Shown: positions 54,275 to 62,237 of the stretch, one piece after another
Layout: every line of letters begins with the position of its first letter
Position numbering within the stretch: the first letter of the stretch is position 1
Origin: CALOFP01 sp942492635
GTDB lineage: Bacteria; UBP6; UBA1177; CALOFP01
Direction of reading: 5' to 3'
Assembly: GCA_942492635.1 (NCBI GenBank)
Contig: CALOFP010000003.1
Location: 682,001-746,000 of the forward strand
Length of the DNA: 64,000 bases
Program-made: the position numbers and the translations under genes
Notes under the pieces: model-generated
Database searches by the model: none
The model's input: the letters and a program-made list of their open reading frames with translations, nothing else
What the model was told of the DNA's origin: nothing

Positions 54275-55384
54275 ATGAGCTTTCTTAAAATCGACACTAA
54301 TAAAATTAGAGAGAACGTAAGAAAGATCAACGAATTCATGGCGAAAAAGGAGAAGAAATGGACTCTTGTCCTGAAGGTCCTCGCAGGTCACAGAGAGGCT
54401 CTTGAAAACATTCTGCATGACCAGACCGTAAAAAACCTTCACTCTGTTGCAGATTCAAGAATCTCCAGTCTGAAAATGGTAAAATCCATAAACCCGGAAA
54501 CCACAACCATGTATATAAAGCCTCCGACAGTCAAATCGGCGAAAAATGTTGTAACATGCGCCGATATTTCTCTTAACTCATCTAAAAAGACGATCGAAGC
54601 TCTGAACAGGGAAGCAAAGAAGCAGGACAAAAGGCATAAAGTAATAATTATGATAGAGCTCGGTGAATTGAGGGAGGGCATTTTACGGGAAAACACCGTT
54701 GATTTCTACTCCAAGATCTTCAAGTTGAGCAATATCGAGGTGATCGGTCTGGGGACAAACCTGGGGTGCATGTACGGAATCGAACCGACATACGACAAAC
54801 TTATGCAGCTCTATCTTTACAAGGAACTTATCCAGTCGAAATTCAAGAAAAATCTGGAAATAATATCAGGAGGAAGCAGCATCACCCTCCCCCTTATAAA
54901 GGGAAATAAGATACCCATCGGCATAAATCACTTCAGAATCGGCGAGGCGGCCTTTCTCGGTACCTCCCCCTACGGCAACAAGAAATTTTCAAATCTATCG
55001 TCTGACGCCTTCAGCTTTTACGCAAACATCATCGAACTCGAAAGGAAACAGACCAAACCGGATGGTGTCTACTGCAACGGTAACGTCGGTCACGCAGTAA
55101 AAACCGACGGCAATGATGAGGTGGAGCATCACTACCGGGCAATACTTGATTTCGGCGCACTTGAGGTTGACGGGGAAAAAGATCTGGAACCGGTAAATGC
55201 ATGGACAAAATTCATCGGAACGACATCCGACATGACCGTCTATGACATCGGAACGGATAAAAAGCAACTGGGAGTTGGAGATACCATCCGTTTCAAACCT
55301 GGCTATATGGGAGTCGCGCGGCTGATGTCATCAAAATTTGTAAGTAAAATTATTGTTAATAATAACGATGTTCCAACTGCTTAG
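54275..55384 (+). CDS. Alanine/ornithine racemase-like PLP enzyme (fold type III)
   Basis: The 369-residue protein resembles the N-terminal TIM barrel of alanine racemases. The PLP lysine is expected in WTLVLKVLAGH (residue about 37). Other family landmarks are VADSRISSLKMVKSI, then VIIMIELGELREGIL, EVIGLGTNLGCMYGI and a phosphate-binding-type SGGSSITLPL. The C-terminal part (about 230-369) has FRIGEAAFLGTSPYG and DMTVYDIG, as in the Orr (ornithine racemase) and YhfX-like groups. ATG 54275 was preferred; a GTG twelve bases earlier overlaps the ribosome-binding purines. It lies directly after a GNAT gene, so it may act on a D-amino acid that is then acetylated. Confidence 0.85.
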   Translation: MSFLKIDTNKIRENVRKINEFMAKKEKKWTLVLKVLAGHREALENILHDQTVKNLHSVADSRISSLKMVKSINPETTTMYIKPPTVKSAKNVVTCADISLNSSKKTIEALNREAKKQDKRHKVIIMIELGELREGILRENTVDFYSKIFKLSNIEVIGLGTNLGCMYGIEPTYDKLMQLYLYKELIQSKFKKNLEIISGGSSITLPLIKGNKIPIGINHFRIGEAAFLGTSPYGNKKFSNLSSDAFSFYANIIELERKQTKPDGVYCNGNVGHAVKTDGNDEVEHHYRAILDFGALEVDGEKDLEPVNAWTKFIGTTSDMTVYDIGTDKKQLGVGDTIRFKPGYMGVARLMSSKFVSKIIVNNNDVPTA

Positions 55385-55424
55385 CTTCAGCTATCTCTGA
55401 TTCAGGCAGAAGAGTCTCACTGTT

Positions 55425-56279
55425 TCATTGGTATACGGTAAGCAGTCCTTTCCCGTTTTTCTTTGAAATATAAAGAGCTGAATCTGTTTTTTCAATTATC
55501 ATTGATGTCGAAATTGTCTTATCATCAACTCCAGAATCGCTCACACCTATACTTATTGTTATACTAAAATCTTTGAGTGTTTCTTTTACATCTCTAAGTA
55601 ACCTATTCCCTATCTTTGCAGCCCCTTCTGAACTGGTTTCTGGCAAAAGAACTGCGAATTCATCGCCACCGTATCTACTTATAGTGTCAGTTTCTCTAGT
55701 GTTCTTTTTTATCAGGCTGGCGACTATTTTCAAAACATAGTCTCCCTTTTGGTGCCCATAATGGTCATTTACTTTCTTAAAGTCGTCTATATCAATTATC
55801 ATCATTGCAAATGTGGAATTCCTTCTCTTATGTTGGAGCACTTCATAATTTAGAGTGAATTCAAAGACTGTTTTATCGAAAAGATCTGTTAAACTATCCT
55901 TGACAGCAATGTTTAGAATATCATCAATTTTCTTCTCAGGTATAACAACTGGCTGCTCGATCGAGCCGTAAATATTTTGCAAATAATCCAGAGTTGCAAC
56001 AACCACTCCTGGATTCCTCTTTAAAATTTTAGAAAGATTCTTTTTATGTTCTATAATTTCTGACCAAAAATCAACCGCTTTTTTAGCTGCAAATCTTTTA
56101 TAGGATAATGAATATATTAAATCTGAATAAACCAAATCACCTTTCCTCTTGATCAAGTTGTCAAATTGCTTCTGCTCTTCTCCTGTCAGTTCTCTGTCCC
56201 CGGCAATTGCAGAGACAAAATCTACATCTAGAAGCTGGTTTTCAATCATTTCAGATATTTCTTTTTTTGTTTTTTTCAT
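55425..56279 (-). CDS. Diguanylate cyclase (GGDEF) with unknown N-terminal domain
   Basis: The 284-residue protein has a GGDEF domain at about 120-284 that makes cyclic di-GMP from GTP. DSLTDLFDKTVFEFTL starts the domain, and FAMMIIDIDDFKKVNDHYGH is the metal/GTP site region. The active-site motif is SRYGGDEFAVLLPETS near residue 202. An inhibitory site RETD lies five residues before it, so product inhibition is likely. The N-terminal 115 residues are helical and unrecognised. ATG 56279 has AGGGGAAGTT upstream. A PilZ-type receptor is encoded 1 kb away on the same strand. Confidence 0.95.
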   Translation of the reverse strand: MKKTKKEISEMIENQLLDVDFVSAIAGDRELTGEEQKQFDNLIKRKGDLVYSDLIYSLSYKRFAAKKAVDFWSEIIEHKKNLSKILKRNPGVVVATLDYLQNIYGSIEQPVVIPEKKIDDILNIAVKDSLTDLFDKTVFEFTLNYEVLQHKRRNSTFAMMIIDIDDFKKVNDHYGHQKGDYVLKIVASLIKKNTRETDTISRYGGDEFAVLLPETSSEGAAKIGNRLLRDVKETLKDFSITISIGVSDSGVDDKTISTSMIIEKTDSALYISKKNGKGLLTVYQ

Positions 56280-56581
56280 AACTTCCCCTCTTTTGAAAAC
56301 GATCCTAATATCAACAAGCACTCTTTAACATGGATTTTATGATATTATTCTATCAACAAACTTGTTGTAATGCAAATTACAGGACAAGATGAGTACTGCC
56401 AACAGCATGCCTAAATGAATGAGGATATATATCAAACACATATCGTTGGTCAATTTTTCAAAAATCTTGCCAGATCCTCCAGGGATAGGCCATTGCCATT
56501 AATCCAATTAATTTAGAAAGCTTCCAGACTTCAACATTCCAAAACTTAACTATTTAAAAATATATACGAACAGTTCTTGTC

Positions 56582-56598
56582 TGGCACGCTTTCAGCTG
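56582..56598 (+). promoter_or_regulatory. Sigma-54-like promoter without an obvious downstream gene
   Basis: TGGCACGCTTTCAGCTG has GG (56583-56584) ten bases before GC (56595-56596); the first seven bases match the -24 consensus TGGCACG. A CAACATTCCAAAA block lies about 50 bp upstream, as before the 46544 promoter. Downstream on this strand is only repeat DNA. Confidence 0.5.
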
Positions 56599-56669
56599 GG
56601 AGTACATTGATTAGTCAATTGAAAAATATATCGTGTTGGAAAACAGATGACTGAACTTTAATCTAAAAA

Positions 56670-56790
56670 GGGTTCAATTCCCCGACGCTCGCGTCGTTTT
56701 TATTAGGGAGCAATTTTGAACTGTTTCAAGTTCAAAGAGCGACTTTTCCATGAGATACCCCGATCCTTGGGTCGGGGAGTCTTCATTTTG
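56670..56790. repeat. REP-like repeat, copy 1
   Basis: The layout is GGGTTCAATTCCCCG, a short hairpin (GACGCTCGCGTC), a T tract, then AAAGAGCGACTTTTCC and a strong hairpin at 56758-56777 (CCCCGATCCTTGGGTCGGGG). The whole block aligns with copy 2 at 57103-57222. Confidence 0.8.
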
Positions 56791-57102
56791 CAAAATATTA
56801 GATGTTAATGACTTGTAATCGGGCTGGTAAACAATCTCAAATGAGCTCACCAAATCGCCCATAACTGTTCTGTCTCTATCTACCAAACTGAAGCGTCAAT
56901 TTCGAGGCTACCAGAACGTTCACGCGTTCGCATTACAACCGGTATCTCCTTCCAATGAGCTTAGCCTGTTTTGTTACAGCCACAAACGTCATTTTCAGTA
57001 ACAGGCTGATGTTTAGCCTTTACCTGTGCACGATTTTAACCTGCTGGAGTTCGCCAGCTTCGCTTGGCGTACGCAATACTTTAACAGTAATAGCTATCTG
57101 TA
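56791..57102 (-). mobile_element. Possible decayed transposase 3' remnant between repeat copies
   Basis: On the minus strand one frame reads KHQPVTENDVCGCNKTG and then runs through several stops. This is not enough to name a family. The flanking hairpin repeats and loss of coding capacity suggest the end of an IS605/TnpB- or REP-transposase-type element, but this assignment is tentative. Confidence 0.3.
57052..57069. repeat. REP-like short hairpin
   Basis: CGCCAGCTTCGCTTGGCG can pair CGCCA with TGGCG around a small loop. It lies between the two larger repeat copies and resembles REP palindromes. Confidence 0.5.
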
Positions 57103-57222
57103 GGGTCTAATTCCCCGAAGCTTGCTTCGTTTTTATAATGGAGCAAATTTTGAACCGTAGCAGGTTCAAAGAGCGATCTTTCCGTGGCATACCCCGTATC
57201 TTGCTGCGGGGTTCTTGATTCC
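57103..57222. repeat. REP-like repeat, copy 2
   Basis: It aligns with copy 1: GGGTCTAATTCCCCG, a hairpin (GAAGCTTGCTTC), a T tract, AAAGAGCGATCTTTCC and a hairpin at 57192-57211 (CCCCGTATCTTGCTGCGGGG). Compensating stem changes between copies preserve the hairpins, as expected of a structured repeat. Confidence 0.8.
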
Positions 57223-57291
57223 CCTCGGGAACCGGATGGTTTTAAAAAACAAATATGATCAGTCAGTTGAATTTTAAAGATACTGTGAAGA

Positions 57292-58050
57292 TCACTTCTT
57301 CCTGCGGCGCTTTTTTATCTCTTCAAGCTGTTTTGCAAGAACGTACTGGGCAATAAATTCCTGATGTTCTTCCTTTATCTCAATAATCTCGACACCGACG
57401 ACCAGCCGGAATTTGGGGTTGTGGGAACGGATGCTGTTTCTCATCCCGATTTTTACAGGCATCATCTTTCTCTTGATAAAGAGGTAAGCCCAATACTCAC
57501 CTTCCTCATTTTTTTCAGAAAAGAAATCTTCATAGGTCAAGTCGGTGAAGAAGGAGAGACCACCGGCGCTCAGGGCGTTGACTTTGAAACTGTTTCTCTG
57601 TTCATCCATGACAAAATCGAGATGAACCTGCTCATCACTCGCATCCACCCGGAAATAACGACGCATATGAAGCCGATATATCGTCTTCGGATATGGAAGA
57701 AGCAGTGCCTTATGGCGGGAGGAGTAACGAACGGTCTGAATAACAAATGCGTAAAAGACATTTTCCAGGTTGAAAATTACAACCGATTTTTTCTTCTTTG
57801 CAAGTTCCTTCTCGGCACTCTGGGGAACAAGTCTGTCGATAACGATATATGGCTTATCCGCCTTAACAAACTTCACAAACAGTGTTGTTGCGTTTCTCTT
57901 ATCATCCTCCCTGGACGGTATGACGATGTTAACCTTTTCACCACTTTCAATGAGGGACTTCAGGTAGTTGAAAATCTGTTTGGAATCCGCAATCTCCTGA
58001 ATATTGTCGGGACATTCATCATCTTTGAGCAAAAAATCGAATTCTTTCAT
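57292..58050 (-). CDS. PilZ-domain cyclic di-GMP receptor (YcgR-like)
   Basis: The 252-residue protein has an N-terminal YcgR-N-like beta domain (about 25-120, including GEKVNIVIPSREDDKRNATT and YAFVIQTVRYSS). The C-terminal PilZ domain has MRRYFRVD (RxxxR c-di-GMP motif) near 131 and NALSAGGLSFF (D/N-x-S-x-x-G) near 158. Such proteins slow the flagellar motor or regulate surface behaviour when cyclic di-GMP rises. The presence of flagellar genes and a diguanylate cyclase nearby fits this role. The C-terminal tail is very basic (EEIKKRRRKK). The start at 58050 has GGGAG upstream. Confidence 0.9.
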   Translation of the reverse strand: MKEFDFLLKDDECPDNIQEIADSKQIFNYLKSLIESGEKVNIVIPSREDDKRNATTLFVKFVKADKPYIVIDRLVPQSAEKELAKKKKSVVIFNLENVFYAFVIQTVRYSSRHKALLLPYPKTIYRLHMRRYFRVDASDEQVHLDFVMDEQRNSFKVNALSAGGLSFFTDLTYEDFFSEKNEEGEYWAYLFIKRKMMPVKIGMRNSIRSHNPKFRLVVGVEIIEIKEEHQEFIAQYVLAKQLEEIKKRRRKK

Positions 58051-58283
58051 AAACTCCCGGATAAATGATTTTTCAACACAATATACATAAATCTTGGGTC
58101 AAATTCAATTATTCCATATTTCCCCTCCAGTTAATCCTTCGGTCTGAATGAATATCATAAGGCGGAAAATTTATACAGTGCGGGAGAGAGACACCCGTTT
58201 TACAAAGTCCTCCTGACACAATAAATCTTGATTTCCACCCCTTTTTGGATACATTCCTATGGATAACTTTTTTAGGAGTTTCC

Positions 58284-59291
58284 ATGAAGAAGATTGCCAT
58301 ACTGCATACGGGCGGAACGTTCGTTATGGAATCCAATACCGATGGATTCCTGAAGCCCGGCAACTACGCGTTTGATTACATCGAAAACAGTGTTTATCCA
58401 CTGTTTCCTCAAACCAAAATCGAACAGTTCAGTCTCTGCAACATCGACTCTTCACTTTTCAAACCCTCTCACTGGGTGTTGATAGCCGAGAAAATAGAGG
58501 AACTATACAAAAATTTTGACGGTTTTGTGGTTATCCACGGTACTGATACGATGGCCTACACATCTTCAGCCCTCAGCTTTATGCTTACAAATCTGGATAA
58601 GCCGGTGATTCTTACAGGTTCCCAGCTTCCGCTCAAGGCAAAAAGAACTGACGCACTACAGAACATCATTACCTCCATTGAAGTGGCGATTTCATCCGAT
58701 CTCAAAGAGGTGTGCGTTGTTTTCAACAACAAGGTTTTCAGGGGAAACAGGGTTAAGAAGAAGAACACCTGGGACTTCGACGCATTTTACAGTCCCAACT
58801 TTCCTCATCTGATAAGCCTCGGAATCGATATGGAGAGAACTCACTATCCATCTCTTCCTTCCCCGAAGGCAGAGCTTGAGGTTCAGAAGACACTCAATGA
58901 GAAGGTTATCATCATTCCCTTCTTCCCAGGTCTCGATTTTTCAGCACTCTTTCCAATCGTAAAGGAGAAGAAGGTGGACGGTATTGTGGTTGAGGCGTAT
59001 GGAAGCGGAAACATACCCAGTGATAATCCTGGACTTCTGGAGCTTTTCCGCGAAGCCGCCGAAAAGGAGATCCCCATAGCCGTCTGCAGCCAGTCGCCGG
59101 TTGGAAAAGTAAATCTGAGCCTCTACGAGGTTGCTTCCCAGGCAGCCTACTTCGGGCTGATTTCGGCTGTGGATATGACCCGGGAAGCGACGCTGGTCAA
59201 GCTGATGGTCGCCCTGGGCAAGTTCAAAGATCTTGAGAAGGTAAAAACATATATGCTTTCCAGCGTCGCTGGAGAAAAGGAGGAGTCGTAA
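58284..59291 (+). CDS. L-asparaginase
   Basis: The 335-residue enzyme hydrolyses L-asparagine to aspartate and ammonia. The first catalytic Thr is in ILHTGGTFVM (residues 5-14). The second motif is VVIHGTDTMAYTSSAL near 80, with the catalytic Thr-Asp pair. VILTGSQLPLKAKRTDALQN follows. There is no signal peptide, so it is probably cytoplasmic (type I, AnsA-like). ATG 58284 was chosen because AGGAG lies six bases upstream. Its TAA shares one base with the ATG of era, so the two are translationally coupled. Confidence 0.93.
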   Translation: MKKIAILHTGGTFVMESNTDGFLKPGNYAFDYIENSVYPLFPQTKIEQFSLCNIDSSLFKPSHWVLIAEKIEELYKNFDGFVVIHGTDTMAYTSSALSFMLTNLDKPVILTGSQLPLKAKRTDALQNIITSIEVAISSDLKEVCVVFNNKVFRGNRVKKKNTWDFDAFYSPNFPHLISLGIDMERTHYPSLPSPKAELEVQKTLNEKVIIIPFFPGLDFSALFPIVKEKKVDGIVVEAYGSGNIPSDNPGLLELFREAAEKEIPIAVCSQSPVGKVNLSLYEVASQAAYFGLISAVDMTREATLVKLMVALGKFKDLEKVKTYMLSSVAGEKEES

Positions 59292-60226
59292 TGCTTTTAG
59301 GCCAGACTATTAAACACAGTGGATTCGTTACAATTCTCGGCGCACCCAACGCCGGAAAATCCACTTTCCTCAACAAACTTCTGGAGAGCAAAATTTCTAT
59401 CGTCTCTCCGAAGGCACAGACTACGAGGAACAACATCAAGGGAATCTACACAAGAGAAGACACCCAGATCGTATTCACCGACACACCTGGAATTACCCCT
59501 AGCGATTTCGGAAAGCTTCTCAACAAGTGGATGAATAAGTACTCATTCAGTGCCGGAAAAGAATCAGACCTTGTCCTCTTTTTCGTGGACGTCTCCACTC
59601 AGCATCCGGAAAAGGGAATCGGCGAATCTGAACTCAATATCATCAACAATCTCAATCCGAAACAGAAAACGATTCTTGTAGCAAACAAGGTGGATACGGT
59701 CAAGCGAATGAGAGCGGACGACACTATCTCCGTTTTCAAGAAGAAGTTTCCATTTCACGAAACCTGCATCATCAGCGCAAAGTCAGGCGAAGGCATGGAC
59801 TCGCTGCTGGAGAAGGTTGTGTCGGAACTTCCCGAGGGACCTCTCTACTTTCCGGAGGACTACCTGAGCGATCAGGAAGACGATTTTCTTGTTGCCGAAA
59901 TTATCCGCGAAAAGATGTTTCTCCTTCTCAGACAGGAACTCCCTTACTCCATAGCTGTTACTGTTGAAACTATTAAGGATATTCCCGAGAAGAAGCTTAT
60001 CGACATCAACGCTACCATCCACGTTGCGAAGAAGAGCCAGAAGGGAATGATCATCGGCAAGGGTGGTCAGACTCTTCACGATATAGGGAAATCCGCCCGT
60101 GAGGAGCTGGAACAGATATTCGGCACAAAGGTGGCGCTGCACCTTTTCGTCAGGGTTGAGGAAAGATGGTTTGAAAAGGAAAGCCTTCTGAAAAAAATGG
60201 GTTACGAAAAGGATTTCGAAAACTAA
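59291..60226 (+). CDS. era: GTPase Era
   Basis: The 311-residue ribosome-assembly GTPase binds the 3' end of 16S rRNA. G1 is GAPNAGKS, G2 lies in SPKAQTTRNNIKGI, G3 is DTPG and G4 is NKVD; ISAKSGEGMD is G5-like. The C-terminal KH domain (about 215-300) has YSIAVTVETI and MIIGKGGQTLHDIGKSARE with the GxxG loop GKGG. AAAGGAGGAG within the asparaginase gene end is the ribosome-binding site. Length and motifs are normal. Confidence 0.97.
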   Translation: MLLGQTIKHSGFVTILGAPNAGKSTFLNKLLESKISIVSPKAQTTRNNIKGIYTREDTQIVFTDTPGITPSDFGKLLNKWMNKYSFSAGKESDLVLFFVDVSTQHPEKGIGESELNIINNLNPKQKTILVANKVDTVKRMRADDTISVFKKKFPFHETCIISAKSGEGMDSLLEKVVSELPEGPLYFPEDYLSDQEDDFLVAEIIREKMFLLLRQELPYSIAVTVETIKDIPEKKLIDINATIHVAKKSQKGMIIGKGGQTLHDIGKSAREELEQIFGTKVALHLFVRVEERWFEKESLLKKMGYEKDFEN

Positions 60227-60515
60227 CCCCCATCTTCAACTCAGATCGACAAATCCCATCCTCCCGACCATCTTATTTGACTCCATTTTTAAAGTTACAA
60301 CTTTCTTAGAAAAGCAAAAAAACCCGATCACCAAAACATTACATATAATAAATGAAACTGCAATAGTGTTTCTTTCGAATTCAAGTATGAATTATATAAA
60401 AACTTATGCTTGGATATTTATTTTTTTTTAATAATTTTACTTTGTTTTTATTTGACAACTTAGATAAAAAAAGTAATTTTACAATGCTATTGTAATTATT
60501 AAATTGGAGGACAAA

Positions 60516-61943
60516 TTGAAAAGAACCTTAATTAGTGTATTTTTGCTTCTGTTTTCATTTTCCTTATTCGCGGCCCTTCCCAGCGGATCACCTTTTGACA
60601 TTGGGGATGAAGATGATGCCGGCAAAATGGATATGAAGTTTCAAAAATCTGCATTCGTTCTTGCTGAGCGCTCTTTCGCAGTGGGAAACATGCCGGTACT
60701 CTCACTCTCCGTTTCCAATCACGACAGCTTCTACCTTCCTTCGATAATGCCAATCCAGCAGGAGGGAAAGTTCTACATCGCACACGGGGGATCCGATCTC
60801 AAAAGTGAAATAGGAGTAATCCTTCCCTCATTTGGCAGGAAGTTCTACACACACATCTTCTTTAACAAATCAAATATGGTCAATACACCGAGCGACCTTA
60901 TCAATCTTGCCGGATACGGTGATGTTCTAGATGACTCCACCCCGAGCTTTCTTCCCGAAGCAAACCACCTTTTCGGAATCGGTCTTGCGTACGGAAGTAA
61001 AACAATGGGATTCGGTCTCAACTTCAAGGTTTATACCGGTAAAAAACAGCATAAAAGCATTGTTGAGGGAACAGATCTCGATTCCGATGATGATCCCATA
61101 GAGATCAGAAAGACCGCATCGGCAACGAGAGGTCAGCACAGGATACAGTTGACGCCGACATTCTCTGCTACATTCAGCAACGATGCCCACCTTGACCTCG
61201 GAATCGACTTCAACTATCAGTGGATCAGCGACGGCGTTCAGGTAAGGGAAGATAAAGCTTTCGAATACGACGGCAACGTCGATTTCTCCATATTCAGCCG
61301 CTACATTCAGCCACTGTCCGAAAAAACCAAAATTTCCGGCGGATTTTCCTTTAACTACCTGGGGGCAGAAGTAAAGAAGAAATTCCACACACCAGAGGAT
61401 ATCAGAACAAAAAGCGAGAAGACAGATCTCTCCTATATCGCCCTGGCCGCAAGATTAGGCCTTATCATCGATATTTTCGAAGATTTCACATCCGAAACAG
61501 GAGCTCTGGTCACATATGGAACACTTTCGAACGATTATAAAAATATTCATAATGATCCTAACATGGGAGTAAACGCAGTCAGTAAAACAAATTCCGAAGG
61601 CTCTTTACTGGGATTCACCCTTACACAGAAGGTTTCATACCGCTTTACAGACTGGTTCAAGATGAGTGCCGGTGTTGCCAAGAACTTTTCGGAAACCGAA
61701 TCGAAAAGCAAGACAACAAACCTCGACAAAAACACAGAGGACGGAACAATCCTCGCAAATCTTGAAGAAAATCTCAGCCAGGACGAAGGTTTCGGCAAAT
61801 ACATCGGTATGGATTTCGACTACCGCGATTTCAACCTTTCCATCATTGCAAATCTTGATCTTATCTCAAACGGAGCATACTTCATAAGCGGAACATCGAC
61901 AGATCAGATGGCATTTCTCGCAAATCTCAGTTACACCTGGTAG
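60516..61943 (+). CDS. Predicted outer-membrane beta-barrel protein
   Basis: The 475-residue protein has signal peptide MKRTLISVFLLLFSFSLFAA and then a long series of amphipathic strands (for example GIGLAYGSKTMGFGLNFKVY, HRIQLTPTFSATFSNDAHLD and FTLTQKVSYRFTDWFKMSAG). The last strand is MAFLANLSYTW, ending in an aromatic residue. Family is not recognised; the overall pattern recalls FadL- or PorV-like barrels. Start TTG 60516 has GGAGG five bases upstream; an earlier TTG lies upstream of that site. A strong bidirectional terminator follows. Confidence 0.75.
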   Translation: MKRTLISVFLLLFSFSLFAALPSGSPFDIGDEDDAGKMDMKFQKSAFVLAERSFAVGNMPVLSLSVSNHDSFYLPSIMPIQQEGKFYIAHGGSDLKSEIGVILPSFGRKFYTHIFFNKSNMVNTPSDLINLAGYGDVLDDSTPSFLPEANHLFGIGLAYGSKTMGFGLNFKVYTGKKQHKSIVEGTDLDSDDDPIEIRKTASATRGQHRIQLTPTFSATFSNDAHLDLGIDFNYQWISDGVQVREDKAFEYDGNVDFSIFSRYIQPLSEKTKISGGFSFNYLGAEVKKKFHTPEDIRTKSEKTDLSYIALAARLGLIIDIFEDFTSETGALVTYGTLSNDYKNIHNDPNMGVNAVSKTNSEGSLLGFTLTQKVSYRFTDWFKMSAGVAKNFSETESKSKTTNLDKNTEDGTILANLEENLSQDEGFGKYIGMDFDYRDFNLSIIANLDLISNGAYFISGTSTDQMAFLANLSYTW

Positions 61944-61963
61944 CACAGGTTCCACTTCTTTTC

Positions 61964-61995
61964 AAAAGGCCGGCCGCTGAGCCGGCCTTTTTTTT
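61964..61995. terminator. Bidirectional rho-independent terminator
   Basis: GGCCGGC (61968-61974), loop CGCTGA and GCCGGCC (61981-61987) form a perfect 7-bp stem. It is preceded by AAAA and followed by eight T. It lies between the convergent barrel and S9 peptidase genes and could stop transcription on both strands. Confidence 0.92.
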
Positions 61996-62237
61996 ACAAC
62001 ACTTCCAACTCACTCCAAAATCAGGAACAGTAATCTCCGAAGAAACCGATACGATCTTTTTGCGGTAGATATTTCCACATCCTCACTATAGACAGAGAAC
62101 GTTTTCATTCAGGATCTCTTATTCAGCATTCAGAACTCAAATGTGTGTCTGACGGTTAATTGACCTGTTTTCTGATAACTGAAGATCTATTCGGAAGATA
62201 AAATATTCGAAATCTCTGTATTGTCAATTCCTGGGGG

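Larger units (their letters stand above)
56280..57291. other. Intergenic region with REP-like repeats and mobile-element debris
   Basis: About 1 kb without an intact gene. It contains a sigma-54-like promoter (56582), two copies of a ~120-bp hairpin-bearing repeat (56670 and 57103), a REP-like hairpin (57052) and, between the copies, a degenerate stretch that may derive from a transposase 3' end. Confidence 0.6.

Noticed and set aside
56674..56886. Minus-strand open frame of 70 codons in the repeat region
   Set aside because: It reads through both hairpins of the repeat. No start signal, no family pattern.
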